Source: Fusobacterium nucleatum_L
GTDB taxonomy: Bacteria > Fusobacteriota > Fusobacteriia > Fusobacteriales > Fusobacteriaceae
Reading direction: 5' to 3'
Assembly (NCBI RefSeq): GCF_050231725.1
Contig: NZ_CP077172.1
Location: 1,240,001-1,304,000 of the forward strand
Length of the DNA stretch: 64,000 nucleotides
Of this stretch, positions 51,724 to 61,462 are shown piece by piece. How positions within the stretch are numbered: position 1 is the first letter of the stretch; each line of letters starts with the position of its first letter. Under the pieces are notes generated by a model that did not search any database, was not told the origin of the DNA, and saw only the letters and a program-made list of their open reading frames with translations. The position numbers were made by a program, and so were the translations under genes.

Positions 51724-52568
51724 TGGATGGAAAACAACTAGCAAAAGATATTAAAGATAAAATAAAAAAAGAAATTGATGAGATAAAAAGGATATACAAT
51801 GTTAATCCAACAGTAGCCTCGATATTGGTAGGAGATGATCCAGCTTCACAAGTATATCTAAATTCTCAAATAAAATCATATCAAGATTTAGGGATAGGAG
51901 TTCAAAAATATTTTTTTAGTAAAGAAATATCGGAAGCTTATCTTTTAAACTTAATTGATAAATTGAATAAAGATACTGAAGTAGATGGAATAATGATAAA
52001 TTTACCTCTACCTCCTCAAATAAGTCCAACAAAAGTTTTAAATAGAATAAAACTTATTAAAGATGTAGATGGTTTTAAAGCAGAAAATTTAGGTTTGCTA
52101 TTTCAAAATAATGAAAATTTTATATCACCTTCTACCCCAGCAGGTATAATGGCTTTAATTGAAGGTTATAAAATAGATTTAGAAGGAAAAGATGTAGTTG
52201 TAATTGGGAGAAGTAATATAGTAGGAAAACCTGTTGCAGCTTTGGTATTAAATAATCATGGAACGGTCACTATTTGTAATAGTCATACTAAAAATCTAAA
52301 AGAAAAAACAAAAATGGCTGATGTACTGATATCAGCAGTTGGAAAACCAAAATTTATTACAGAAGATATGGTAAAAGAAGGTGCAGTAGTAATAGATGTA
52401 GGTATAAACAGAGTTAATGGGAAATTAGAGGGGGATGTTGATTTTGAAAATGTTCAAAATAAAACATCGTATATAACACCTGTTCCTGGAGGAGTAGGAG
52501 CACTGACAGTTGCTATGTTATTATCTAATATTTTAAAATCTTTTAAAGCTAATAGAGGAATAATTTAA
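51717..52568 (+). CDS. folD: Bifunctional methylene-THF dehydrogenase / methenyl-THF cyclohydrolase
   Basis: A 283-residue FolD: the catalytic-lysine region (VYLNSQIKSYQDLGI), DGIMINLPLPPQI, the nucleotide-binding VVIGRSNIVGKPVAALVL, and TPVPGGVGALTVAML. It supplies 10-formyl-THF for Fmt and purine synthesis. The ATG at 51717 overlaps fmt; a second in-frame ATG at 51723 sits at the fmt stop and could equally be used. Confidence 0.96.
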   Translation: MLMDGKQLAKDIKDKIKKEIDEIKRIYNVNPTVASILVGDDPASQVYLNSQIKSYQDLGIGVQKYFFSKEISEAYLLNLIDKLNKDTEVDGIMINLPLPPQISPTKVLNRIKLIKDVDGFKAENLGLLFQNNENFISPSTPAGIMALIEGYKIDLEGKDVVVIGRSNIVGKPVAALVLNNHGTVTICNSHTKNLKEKTKMADVLISAVGKPKFITEDMVKEGAVVIDVGINRVNGKLEGDVDFENVQNKTSYITPVPGGVGALTVAMLLSNILKSFKANRGII

Positions 52569-52581
52569 CTAGGGAGGAAAA

Positions 52582-53043
52582 ATGACGATAAAAAAGAAAG
52601 AAATAGACAATAAGGAGTTTTATATAGTTGACAAAAGGATATTGCCTAAGTCTATTCAGAATGTAATAAAGGTTAATGATTTAATATTAAAAACAAAGAT
52701 ATCAAAGTATAGTGCTATAAAAAAGGTAGGAATAAGTAGAAGTACTTACTACAAATACAAAGATTTTATAAAACCATTTTATGAAGGAGGAGAGGATAGA
52801 ATTTACAGTTTACATCTGTCTTTAAAAGATAGAGTAGGTATATTATCAGATGTATTAGATGTAATAGCAAGAGAAAAAATTAGTATACTAACAGTAGTTC
52901 AAAATATGGCGGTTGATGCTGTAGCAAAAACAACAATACTTATTAAACTATCTGAAAGCATGCAAAAGAAAATTGATAAAATAATATCAAAAATTGGTAA
53001 AGTAGAAGGAATAGCAGATATAAGAATAACAGGAAGTAATTAA
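52582..53043 (+). CDS. ACT domain protein (PheB/UPF0735 type)
   Basis: A 153-residue protein with an N-terminal helix-turn-helix-like segment (SKYSAIKKVGISRSTYYKYKDF) and a C-terminal ACT domain (about 75-150, LKDRVGILSDVLDVIAREKISIL). It belongs to the small family annotated PheB or UPF0735, likely an amino-acid-responsive regulator. It begins 13 bases after folD behind GGGAGGAA. The target genes are unknown. Confidence 0.85.
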   Translation: MTIKKKEIDNKEFYIVDKRILPKSIQNVIKVNDLILKTKISKYSAIKKVGISRSTYYKYKDFIKPFYEGGEDRIYSLHLSLKDRVGILSDVLDVIAREKISILTVVQNMAVDAVAKTTILIKLSESMQKKIDKIISKIGKVEGIADIRITGSN

Positions 53044-53052
53044 TCGTATAAA

Positions 53053-53205
53053 AATAGCTCATTATTAGCTAGATTTTTTAACGAATAAAAATTAAGAATT
53101 CACTGCAAACTCACTAAACTCACTTCGTTCAAACACAGTGAGATTTGCTCGGCTCATTCTATTTAATTTTTATTCTAAAATCTAGAATATAATTCGTTTA
53201 TTTTA
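53053..53205. repeat. Palindromic interspersed element, copy A
   Basis: About 150 bp of nested inverted repeats: CTAGATTTT with AAAATCTAG, GAATAAAAATTAA with TTAATTTTTATTC, and an inner hairpin GCAAACTCACT with AGTGAGATTTGC (one bulge). It is clearly homologous to 59888-60040, including the conserved core CGGCTCATTCTATTT. It fills the gap between the ACT-domain gene and the CNNM gene. No coding potential is seen. Confidence 0.8.
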
Positions 53206-53255
53206 TACTTTGGTTATGGATAAAGATTGATTTTACAAGGAAGGTGTATGACTAA

Positions 53256-54536
53256 TTGGACACGTATCTGAATGTGTTAATATTGGTAATTTTAATTTTA
53301 TTGTCAGGATTTTTTTCAGCAGCTGAAACGGCATTGTCAGCATACAGATCTAATTACTTAGAAAAGTTAGATGAAGAAAAACATCCTAAAAAGTATGCAG
53401 TGATGAAAAAGTGGTTAAAAGACCCCAATTCTATGCTGACAGGAATAGTAATTGGTAACAATATTGTTAATATTTTAGCCTCATCAATTGCAACTGTTGT
53501 AATAGTAAATTATTTTGGAAATAAAGGCTCATCAGTTGCATTGGCAACAGCAATAATGACTATATTGATTTTAATTTTTGGAGAGATAACTCCAAAACTT
53601 ATGGCTAGGAATAATAGTGCTAAAATAGCAGAAGGAGTATCTTTAATAATATATGTATTATCAATTCTATTAACTCCTGCTGTCTATGCTTTGATATTTA
53701 TATCAAGGCTTGTAGGAAGAATACTTGGTGTAAATATGACAAGTCCACAACTAATGATAACAGAAGAAGATATAATTTCTTTTGTAAATGTTGGAAATGC
53801 TGAAGGTATCATTGAAGAAGATGAAAAAGAAATGATACATTCAATAGTGACTTTAGGAGAAACAAGTGCAAAAGAAGTTATGACTCCAAGAACTTCAATG
53901 CTAGCTTTTGAAGCTACTAAAACAATAAACGAAGTTTGGGATGAGATAATAGATAATGGATTTTCAAGAATACCTGTCTATGAAGAAACTATTGATAATA
54001 TTATAGGAATTTTGTATGTTAAAGATTTAATGGAACATATAAAAAATAATGAATTAGATTTGCCTATAAAGCAATTCATAAGGTCAGCTTATTTTGTACC
54101 TGAAACAAAGTCTATCATAGAAATTTTAAAAGAATTTAGAAGTTTAAAAGTTCATATAGCAATTGTTTTAGATGAATATGGTGGAGTTGTAGGACTTGTA
54201 ACAATTGAAGATTTGATAGAAGAGATTGTTGGAGAAATAAGAGATGAGTATGATGATGAAGAAGACAGTTACTATAAAAAAGTAGCTGAGAATGAATATG
54301 AAATAGATGCAATGACAGATATAGAAACAATCAATAAAGATTTAGAATTAGATTTGCCTATTTCAGAAGATTATGAAAGTTTAGGGGGACTTATAGTTAC
54401 AACTACTGGAAAAATTTGTGAGGTTGGTGACGAAGTTCAAATAGATAATGTTTATTTAAAGGTATTAGAAGTTGATAAAATGAGGGTTTCAAAAGTCTTT
54501 ATTAGGATTTTGGAAGAGGAAAAAGAAGAAGAATGA
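53256..54536 (+). CDS. CNNM/CorC-type transporter (HlyC/CorC family)
   Basis: A 426-residue membrane protein: DUF21/CNNM transmembrane domain (1-200, SGFFSAAETALSAYRS near the start), a pair of CBS domains (about 215-335, VMTPRTSMLAFEA, IAIVLDEYGGVVGLVTIEDLIEEIVGEI), and the C-terminal CorC_HlyC domain (340-420). The family is associated with magnesium or cobalt efflux; the haemolysin label is historical. TTG 53256 is used, with AAGGAAGG about 11 bases upstream. It overlaps the next gene by 4 bases. Confidence 0.88.
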   Translation: MDTYLNVLILVILILLSGFFSAAETALSAYRSNYLEKLDEEKHPKKYAVMKKWLKDPNSMLTGIVIGNNIVNILASSIATVVIVNYFGNKGSSVALATAIMTILILIFGEITPKLMARNNSAKIAEGVSLIIYVLSILLTPAVYALIFISRLVGRILGVNMTSPQLMITEEDIISFVNVGNAEGIIEEDEKEMIHSIVTLGETSAKEVMTPRTSMLAFEATKTINEVWDEIIDNGFSRIPVYEETIDNIIGILYVKDLMEHIKNNELDLPIKQFIRSAYFVPETKSIIEILKEFRSLKVHIAIVLDEYGGVVGLVTIEDLIEEIVGEIRDEYDDEEDSYYKKVAENEYEIDAMTDIETINKDLELDLPISEDYESLGGLIVTTTGKICEVGDEVQIDNVYLKVLEVDKMRVSKVFIRILEEEKEEE

Positions 54537-55204
54537 GATTAAAAAAGAATTTTTATACAGGCTTACTTATGATACTTCCGCTTGTAATAACATATTATAT
54601 TTTTAATTGGCTTTTTAATTTAGCATTTAGAATAATAAATAATACTGTAATTATAAAAGTCTTAAAAAAATTAGTTCACTTTAGCTTTGGAGAAAAAGCA
54701 GATGTATTTTATATACAAGTATTAGTTTATATAGTGGCAATATTAATAATATTTTTTTCAATAACGTTGTTGGGCTATATGACAAAATTAGTTTTTTTCT
54801 CAAAGATAATAAAGAAAGCAACAAATGTTTTGGAAAGAATACCAATTATAAAAACTGTATACTCAACATCTAAGCAAATTATAGGAGTAGTATATTCTGA
54901 TAATGGTGAAAGTGTATATAAAAAAGTAGTGGCAGTTGAATTTCCAAGAAAGGGACTATATGCTATAGGTTTTTTAACAGCAGATAAAAATACTGCATTA
55001 AAAGATTTTTTAGCTGATAAAGAGATTGTTAATGTGTTTGTACCCACAGCACCTAATCCAACTTCTGGTTTTTTACTATGTATCCCAAAAGAAGATGTAC
55101 GTCCACTTAATATGAGTGTTGAATGGGCATTTAAACTTATAGTTTCAGGAGGCTATATAACAGAAGAGTTGGTGAAAGAAAAAGCAGAAAAGATAACAGA
55201 ATAA
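54533..55204 (+). CDS. DUF502 membrane protein
   Basis: A 223-residue protein with two membrane helices (about 8-30 and 62-85) followed by a soluble domain, matching the DUF502 family (LLMILPLVITYYIFNWLF near the start; ERIPIIKTVYSTSKQI and NPTSGFLLCIPKEDV later). The biochemical role of DUF502 is not established in bacteria as far as I know. It overlaps the CNNM gene by ATGA, so the two are probably co-expressed. Confidence 0.85.
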   Translation: MRLKKNFYTGLLMILPLVITYYIFNWLFNLAFRIINNTVIIKVLKKLVHFSFGEKADVFYIQVLVYIVAILIIFFSITLLGYMTKLVFFSKIIKKATNVLERIPIIKTVYSTSKQIIGVVYSDNGESVYKKVVAVEFPRKGLYAIGFLTADKNTALKDFLADKEIVNVFVPTAPNPTSGFLLCIPKEDVRPLNMSVEWAFKLIVSGGYITEELVKEKAEKITE

Positions 55205-55215
55205 TTGGGGGCAAA

Positions 55216-56013
55216 ATGACTATGAATAAAAAGATAATAATAGTTACAGGACTAAGTATTTTAATTTCAGGTTGTTTGAGTGCTAATAAAGAAAAAAATT
55301 ATAATTTTATTAAAGGTTTAAATGAATATCAGAAAAATGATAAGGTTTCTGCCTTAGAAAATTATAAAAAAGCTTATGAAATAGATAAAAACAATATAGT
55401 TTTATTAAATGAAATAGCTTATTTATATGTTGATTTGGGAAATTATGAAGAAGCAGAAAATTATTATAAAAAAGCTTTAGAAGTAAAAGTAAATGATGAG
55501 AATTCTTTGAAAAATTTACTACAATTACTATATCTTCAAAATAAAAGAATGGAAATGAAAAAATATATTTCTATGATTATTGATAGAAATAGTTTTGTAT
55601 ATAATCTTAATAATTTCAGATTGGCTATTTTAGAGAATGAAAAAAATGAAATTGAAAAGTATTTATTAAAAATAAGTTCGAATGATAGATTTTTAGAAGA
55701 ATATAATGAAAGTTTTTATATCGATTTATTACGAGTTGCAACTCAATCAGATAGTACAATAAAATATTCCAGTATAATTTTTGAAAAAGCATACAAAAAA
55801 TATTCAAATATAGATAAAGATATGGTTAAAATATATTCTAATTTTTTAATAGATATAAAAGAATACAGAAAAGCAGAAGATATTTTAATGAAATATATTG
55901 TTAATAATGAAGATAATTTAGATGAGTATGGACTTTTAAAAAAATTGTATACAAAAGAAAACAATAAACAAAAATTAGAAAACTTAAAAAAAATTTTAAG
56001 AAATAAAATATAA
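55216..56013 (+). CDS. TPR-repeat lipoprotein
   Basis: A 265-residue lipoprotein precursor (lipobox LISGC, cysteine 20 from ATG 55216; ATG 55222 is a possible start too) with two or three clear tetratricopeptide repeats at residues 33-100 (ENYKKAYEIDKNNIVLLNEI, NYEEAENYYKKALEVKVNDE) and less regular helical repeats beyond. It is likely a periplasm-facing scaffold at a membrane; partners are unknown. Confidence 0.8.
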   Translation: MTMNKKIIIVTGLSILISGCLSANKEKNYNFIKGLNEYQKNDKVSALENYKKAYEIDKNNIVLLNEIAYLYVDLGNYEEAENYYKKALEVKVNDENSLKNLLQLLYLQNKRMEMKKYISMIIDRNSFVYNLNNFRLAILENEKNEIEKYLLKISSNDRFLEEYNESFYIDLLRVATQSDSTIKYSSIIFEKAYKKYSNIDKDMVKIYSNFLIDIKEYRKAEDILMKYIVNNEDNLDEYGLLKKLYTKENNKQKLENLKKILRNKI

Positions 56014-56027
56014 AGATAGGAGAGAAA

Positions 56028-56540
56028 ATGGATTTAAAAAAATACGTAGCATCAATAGAAAATTACCCAAAAGAAGGAATAATATTTAGAGACATAACAC
56101 CGCTTATGAATGATGGAAAAGCATATAAATATGCAACAGAAAAAATAGTTGAATTTGCAAAAGAACATGATATTGATATAATTGTTGGGCCAGAAGCAAG
56201 AGGTTTTATTTTTGGTTGCCCTGTATCTTATGCTTTGGGAGTGGGTTTTGTACCAGTTAGAAAGCCAGGGAAATTACCTCGTGAAGTAATAGAATATGCT
56301 TATGATTTAGAATATGGTTCAAATAAATTATGTTTACACAAAGACTCTATAAAACCAGGACAAAAAGTATTAGTAGTTGATGATTTATTAGCAACTGGTG
56401 GAACAGTTGAAGCTACAATAAAATTAGTAGAAGAATTAGGTGGAGTTGTAGCAGGTTTAGCATTTTTAATAGAACTTGTTGATTTAAAAGGGAGAGAAAA
56501 ATTAAGTAAATATCCTATGATTACATTAATGCAATATTAA
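56028..56540 (+). CDS. apt: Adenine phosphoribosyltransferase
   Basis: A 170-residue type I phosphoribosyltransferase that salvages adenine with PRPP to AMP. The PRPP motif is VLVVDDLLATGGT (about 117-129); adenine-site and family motifs are FRDITPLMNDG and GPEARGFIFG. Length is standard. A GGAGAG site precedes the ATG. Co-location with rel, as seen here 18 bases downstream, is common in other bacteria. Confidence 0.96.
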   Translation: MDLKKYVASIENYPKEGIIFRDITPLMNDGKAYKYATEKIVEFAKEHDIDIIVGPEARGFIFGCPVSYALGVGFVPVRKPGKLPREVIEYAYDLEYGSNKLCLHKDSIKPGQKVLVVDDLLATGGTVEATIKLVEELGGVVAGLAFLIELVDLKGREKLSKYPMITLMQY

Positions 56541-56558
56541 TTAGAGAGAAGGTATATT

Positions 56559-58736
56559 ATGAACAACTATTGGGAACAATTATTAGATAAAGCAAGGGCA
56601 AACCATCTAAATTTAGATTTTGATAAAATTAAATTGGCATTAGCTTTTGCAGAAGAAAGTCATGAAGGACAATACAGGAAATCGGGTGATGATTATATCG
56701 TTCACCCTGTTGAAGTTGCAAAAATTTTGATGGATATGAAGATGGATACTGATACAATAGTAGCAGGTTTATTGCATGATGTTGTAGAAGATACATTGAT
56801 TCCAATAGCAGATATAAAATATAATTTTGGAGATACTGTTGCTACCCTTGTTGATGGGGTGACAAAGTTAAAAGCTTTACCAAATGGTACTAAAAATCAA
56901 GCAGAAAATATTAGAAAAATGATTTTGGCAATGGCAGAAAATATAAGAGTTATCCTTATAAAATTAGCTGATAGACTTCATAATATGAGAACTCTAAAAT
57001 TTATGAAACCTGAGAAACAACAGTCAATTTCAAAGGAAACTTTAGACATCTATGCACCTCTTGCTCATAGACTTGGTATGGCAAAGATAAAATCAGAGCT
57101 TGAAGATATGGCATTTAGCTATCTACACCATGATGAATTTTTAGAAATAAAAAGATTGGTTGATAATACAAAAGAAGAAAGAAAAGACTATATTGAAAAC
57201 TTTATCAGAACTATTATTAGAACCTTATCGGAACTAGAAATAAAAGCAGAGGTAAAAGGTAGATTTAAACATTTTTATAGCATTTATAAAAAAATGTATC
57301 AAAAGGGCAAAGAATTTGATGATATCTATGACTTGATGGGTATTAGAGTAATAGTAGAAGATAAAGCAACTTGTTATCATGTTTTAGGAATAGTACATAG
57401 TCAATATACGCCAGTGCCTGGTAGATTTAAAGACTATATAGCAGTACCTAAATCAAATAACTATCAATCTATACATACAACAATAGTTGGACCTTTGGGG
57501 AAATTTATAGAAATTCAAATTAGAACAAAAGATATGGATGATATAGCTGAAGAAGGTATTGCTGCTCACTGGAATTACAAAGAAAATAAAAAGAGTAGTA
57601 AAGATGATAATATCTATGGTTGGTTAAGACATATTATAGAATTTCAAAATGAATCTGATTCAACAGAAGACTTTATTGAAGGTGTAACGGGAGATATAGA
57701 TAAAGGAACAGTTTTTACCTTTTCACCTAAGGGAGATATTATAGAGTTACCAGTTGGAGCAACAGCCTTAGATTTTGCATTTATGGTTCATACACAAGTA
57801 GGTTGTAGATGTGTTGGAGCAAAAGTAAATGGAAGAATGGTAACTATAGACCATAAGTTAAAAAGTGGAGATAAGGTTGAAATAATTACTTCTAAAAACT
57901 CAAAAGGACCTAGTATAGATTGGTTAGATATAGTTATAACCCATGGTGCCAAAGGGAAAATTAGAAAGTTTTTAAAAGATGAAAATAAAGAAACTGTAAC
58001 AAAAATAGGTAAAGATAATTTAGAAAAAGAAGCCTCTAAATTAGGAATGACTTTAAAAGAAATTGAAAACGATCCAACACTAAAAAAACATATGGAAAAA
58101 AATAATATTACTAATTTAGATGAATTTTATTTCTATATTGGTGAAAAAAGAAGTAGGCTCGATATTTTAATAAATAAGATAAAAATTAATTTAGAAAAAG
58201 AGAGAGCAGCTTCAACTTTAACTATTGAAGAAGTTCTAAAGAAAAAAGAAGAAAAGAAAAAAGAAGGAAAAAATGACTTTGGAATAGTTATTGATGGAAT
58301 AAATAATACTCTTATTAGGTTTGCTAAGTGTTGTACTCCTCTACCAGGAGATGAAATAGGAGGTTTTGTCACAAAACTTACGGGTATAACAGTTCATAGA
58401 AAAGATTGTCCAAATTTCCATGCTATGGTTGAAAAAGATCCAAGTAGAGAAGTTATGGTTAAGTGGGATGAAAATCTAATAGAAACCAAGATGAATAAGT
58501 ATAATTTTACTTTTACAGTTGTATTAAATGATAGACCAAGTATATTAATGGAAATTGTCAATTTGATAGCTAATCATAAAATTAATATTACTTCTGTAAA
58601 TTCTTATGAAGTAAAAAAAGATGGCAACAGAGTAGTAAAAGTAAAAATATCAATAGAAATTAAAGGTAAAACAGAATACGATTATTTAATAAGTAATATT
58701 TTAAAATTAAAAGATGTTATTTCTGTTGAACGTTAG
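56559..58736 (+). CDS. rel: Bifunctional (p)ppGpp synthetase/hydrolase
   Basis: A 725-residue long RSH protein: HD hydrolase domain (about 25-180, with HPVEVAKIL and the HD pair in LLHDVVEDT), synthetase domain (about 235-350, GRFKHFYSIYKKM, YDLMGIRVIVED, YQSIHTTIVGP), TGS domain (about 395-455, VFTFSPKGDIIELPVGATALDFAF), a zinc-finger/helical region (AKCCTPLPGDEIGGFVT) and a C-terminal ACT domain. The intact HD residues suggest both synthesis and hydrolysis of the stringent alarmone. It appears to be the only RSH gene in the window. Confidence 0.95.
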   Translation: MNNYWEQLLDKARANHLNLDFDKIKLALAFAEESHEGQYRKSGDDYIVHPVEVAKILMDMKMDTDTIVAGLLHDVVEDTLIPIADIKYNFGDTVATLVDGVTKLKALPNGTKNQAENIRKMILAMAENIRVILIKLADRLHNMRTLKFMKPEKQQSISKETLDIYAPLAHRLGMAKIKSELEDMAFSYLHHDEFLEIKRLVDNTKEERKDYIENFIRTIIRTLSELEIKAEVKGRFKHFYSIYKKMYQKGKEFDDIYDLMGIRVIVEDKATCYHVLGIVHSQYTPVPGRFKDYIAVPKSNNYQSIHTTIVGPLGKFIEIQIRTKDMDDIAEEGIAAHWNYKENKKSSKDDNIYGWLRHIIEFQNESDSTEDFIEGVTGDIDKGTVFTFSPKGDIIELPVGATALDFAFMVHTQVGCRCVGAKVNGRMVTIDHKLKSGDKVEIITSKNSKGPSIDWLDIVITHGAKGKIRKFLKDENKETVTKIGKDNLEKEASKLGMTLKEIENDPTLKKHMEKNNITNLDEFYFYIGEKRSRLDILINKIKINLEKERAASTLTIEEVLKKKEEKKKEGKNDFGIVIDGINNTLIRFAKCCTPLPGDEIGGFVTKLTGITVHRKDCPNFHAMVEKDPSREVMVKWDENLIETKMNKYNFTFTVVLNDRPSILMEIVNLIANHKINITSVNSYEVKKDGNRVVKVKISIEIKGKTEYDYLISNILKLKDVISVER

Positions 58737-58750
58737 AGAGTGGAGAATTA

Positions 58751-59872
58751 ATGAAATTACCAGTTATATATAAAATAGAAGATAAAGATGGAAAGGCAAG
58801 AGCAGGAGTCATTACAACTCCACATGGAGAAATAGAAACACCTGTTTTTATGCCTGTTGGAACACAAGCTACTGTAAAAACTATGTCAAAAGAAGAATTG
58901 ATTGATATAGGTAGTGAAATAATTTTAGGAAATACCTACCATCTTTATTTAAGACCAAATGATGAATTGATAGCTAGATTAGGAGGACTTCACAAATTTA
59001 TGAATTGGGATAGACCAATTCTTACTGATAGTGGAGGTTTTCAAGTTTTTAGTTTAGGTTCACTTAGAAAAATAAAAGAAGAAGGAGTATATTTTAGTTC
59101 ACATATAGATGGCTCTAAACATTTTATATCTCCTGAAAAATCTATACAAATACAAAATAACTTAGGTTCTGATATAGCAATGCTTTTTGATGAATGTCCT
59201 CCAGGACTTTCAACAAGAGAGTATATAATTCCTTCAATTGAGAGAACTACAAGATGGGCAAAAAGATGTGTTGAAGCACATCAAAAAAAAGATAGTCAAG
59301 GACTATTTGCCATAGTTCAAGGTGGAATCTATGAAGATTTAAGGCAAAAAAGTTTAGATGAACTTAGTGAAATGGATGAACATTTTTCTGGTTATGCAAT
59401 AGGTGGACTTGCTGTTGGAGAACCAAGAGAAGATATGTATAGAATACTTGATTATATTGTAGAGAAATGTCCAGAAGAAAAACCTAGATATTTAATGGGA
59501 GTTGGAGAACCTGTTGATATGTTAAATGCAGTTGAAAGTGGTATAGATATGATGGATTGTGTTCAACCAACTAGACTTGCAAGACATGGGACAGTTTTTA
59601 CAAAAGATGGTAGACTTGTTATAAAAAGTGAAAGATATAAGGAAGATACAAAGCCACTAGATGAAGAATGTGATTGCTATGTATGTAAAAATTATTCAAG
59701 AGCTTATATAAGACATCTAATAAAAGTACAAGAAGTTTTAGGACTTCGTTTAACATCTTATCATAATCTATATTTTTTAATTAAACTTATGAAAGATACA
59801 AGAAAGGCAATAAAAGAAAAAAGATTTAAAGAATTTAAAGAAAAATTTATACAAAGATATGAAGGAAAATAA
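58751..59872 (+). CDS. tgt: tRNA-guanine transglycosylase
   Basis: A 373-residue Tgt that exchanges guanine 34 for preQ1 in tRNAs with GUN anticodons. Motifs: DSGGFQVFSLG with the catalytic region, GGLAVGEPREDMYRIL, DMMDCVQPTRLARHG, and the zinc site CDCYVCKNYSRAYIRHLI. Length is standard. It starts 14 bases after rel. Confidence 0.96.
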   Translation: MKLPVIYKIEDKDGKARAGVITTPHGEIETPVFMPVGTQATVKTMSKEELIDIGSEIILGNTYHLYLRPNDELIARLGGLHKFMNWDRPILTDSGGFQVFSLGSLRKIKEEGVYFSSHIDGSKHFISPEKSIQIQNNLGSDIAMLFDECPPGLSTREYIIPSIERTTRWAKRCVEAHQKKDSQGLFAIVQGGIYEDLRQKSLDELSEMDEHFSGYAIGGLAVGEPREDMYRILDYIVEKCPEEKPRYLMGVGEPVDMLNAVESGIDMMDCVQPTRLARHGTVFTKDGRLVIKSERYKEDTKPLDEECDCYVCKNYSRAYIRHLIKVQEVLGLRLTSYHNLYFLIKLMKDTRKAIKEKRFKEFKEKFIQRYEGK

Positions 59873-59887
59873 TTTTCAGAACTAAAA

Positions 59888-60040
59888 AATAATTCGTTAT
59901 TAAGTAGATTTCTTAACAATAAAAAATCAAGAATTCGCTGTAAATTCGCTCAACTCACTTTGTTCAAACATAGCGAGATTTACTCGGCTCATTCTATTTG
60001 ATTTTTTATTTAAAATCTACAATCATAACTCATTTATTTT
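59888..60040. repeat. Palindromic interspersed element, copy B
   Basis: Homologous to 53053-53205 over its full length. Where the copies differ, paired positions often change together: GTAGATTT with AAATCTAC here against CTAGATTT with AAATCTAG in copy A; AAATCAA with TTGATTT against AAATTAA with TTAATTT; CGCT with AGCG against CACT with AGTG. This indicates selection or recent drift acting on the fold. It lies between tgt and mgtE. Confidence 0.8.
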
Positions 60041-60107
60041 TTTAGTTTTATAAAAAACTGTTAATCTTTATTTCTTTTATATTAAAAATATGAAGGAGGG
60101 GATAAAG

Positions 60108-61439
60108 TTGGAAGAAATAATTCAATTGTTAGAACAAAACAGATTAGCCGAACTGAAAGAAATCTTAATTAAGGAAAATCCAATAGATGTTGCAGAAGTT
60201 TTTGAGGAATTTCCCAAAGAGAAAGACTTAATTATATTTAAACTCTTACCAAAGGATTTCTCATCAGAAGTTTTTTCTTATTTATCTCCTGAAAAACAAC
60301 AAGAAGTTATTGAAAATATAACAGATGAAGAAATCAAATTCATTATGGAAGATATGTATCTTGATGATACTGTAGACTTTATAGAAGAAATGCCAGCAAA
60401 CATTGTTGATAAAATATTAAAAAATACATCTCATGATAAGAGAAAATTAATAAATCAGATGTTGAAATATCCAGAAAATTCAGCTGGAAGTGTTATGACT
60501 GTAGAGTATATATCTTTTAAAGACAGTTATACAGTAAAACAAGCAATAGAATATTATAGAAAAGTTGCAGTAGATAAAGAAGAAACAGATATTTGTTTTG
60601 TAACAGATAGTAAGAAAAAGTTGGTTGGAATAATATCATTAAAAACTTTGATTTTATCTAATGATGATTCACACATAAAGGATGAAATGGATACTAATTT
60701 CGTAAGTGTACTAACAAAAGATGACCAAGAAGAGATTGCAGCTCTATTTAGAAAATATGACTTAACTACTATGCCAGTTGTAGATCATGAGGATAGACTT
60801 GTTGGAGTTATAACAGTAGATGATATCGTCGATGTAATTGATCAAGAAAATACTGAAGATATTCAAAAAATGGCTGCTATGAATCCATCTGATGAAGAAT
60901 ATTTAAAAGAGTCTGTGATGTCACTTGCAAAGCATAGAATAATTTGGTTATTAGTACTTATGATTTCTGCAACATTTACAGGATTGGTTATAAAAAAATA
61001 TGAAGAGGTATTACAGTCAGCAGTCTATTTAGCTGTTTTTATTCCTATGCTTATGGATACAGGAGGTAATGCAGGTTCTCAATCAGCAACTCTTGTTATT
61101 CGTGGGATAGCTTTGGAAGAAATAGAGTTTTCAGATATATTTAAAGTTATTTGGAAAGAGCTTAGAGTAAGTTTATTAGTTGGATTCATATTATCAGCAG
61201 TAAATTTTTTAAGAATCTATTACTTTAGCAAATCAGGTTTAGAAATATCATTAGTTGTTGCTGTGAGTATGTTTATAACTATTATAATGGCAAAGGTTAT
61301 AGGAGGAGTTTTACCTCTTATAGCAAAATCTATGAAAATTGACCCTGCTATTATGGCAAGTCCACTTATTACAACAATAGTTGATACAGCAGCACTTATT
61401 GTATATTTTCAACTATCAGTAGTATTTTTACATATATAA
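60108..61439 (+). CDS. mgtE: Magnesium transporter MgtE
   Basis: 443 residues from TTG 60108, chosen because AAGGAGGGG ends 6-7 bases before it; the in-frame ATG at 60090 precedes that site. Domains: N-terminal superhelical domain (about 1-125), two CBS domains (about 130-250, MPVVDHEDRLVGVITVDDI), and five membrane helices from about 280 (PMLMDTGGNAGSQSATLVIRG holds the pore signature; KIDPAIMASPLITTIVDTAA near the end). Magnesium binding to the cytosolic domains closes the channel in homologues. Confidence 0.95.
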   Translation: MEEIIQLLEQNRLAELKEILIKENPIDVAEVFEEFPKEKDLIIFKLLPKDFSSEVFSYLSPEKQQEVIENITDEEIKFIMEDMYLDDTVDFIEEMPANIVDKILKNTSHDKRKLINQMLKYPENSAGSVMTVEYISFKDSYTVKQAIEYYRKVAVDKEETDICFVTDSKKKLVGIISLKTLILSNDDSHIKDEMDTNFVSVLTKDDQEEIAALFRKYDLTTMPVVDHEDRLVGVITVDDIVDVIDQENTEDIQKMAAMNPSDEEYLKESVMSLAKHRIIWLLVLMISATFTGLVIKKYEEVLQSAVYLAVFIPMLMDTGGNAGSQSATLVIRGIALEEIEFSDIFKVIWKELRVSLLVGFILSAVNFLRIYYFSKSGLEISLVVAVSMFITIIMAKVIGGVLPLIAKSMKIDPAIMASPLITTIVDTAALIVYFQLSVVFLHI

Positions 61440-61462
61440 AAATTTAGAAAGGTTAAGAAAGA

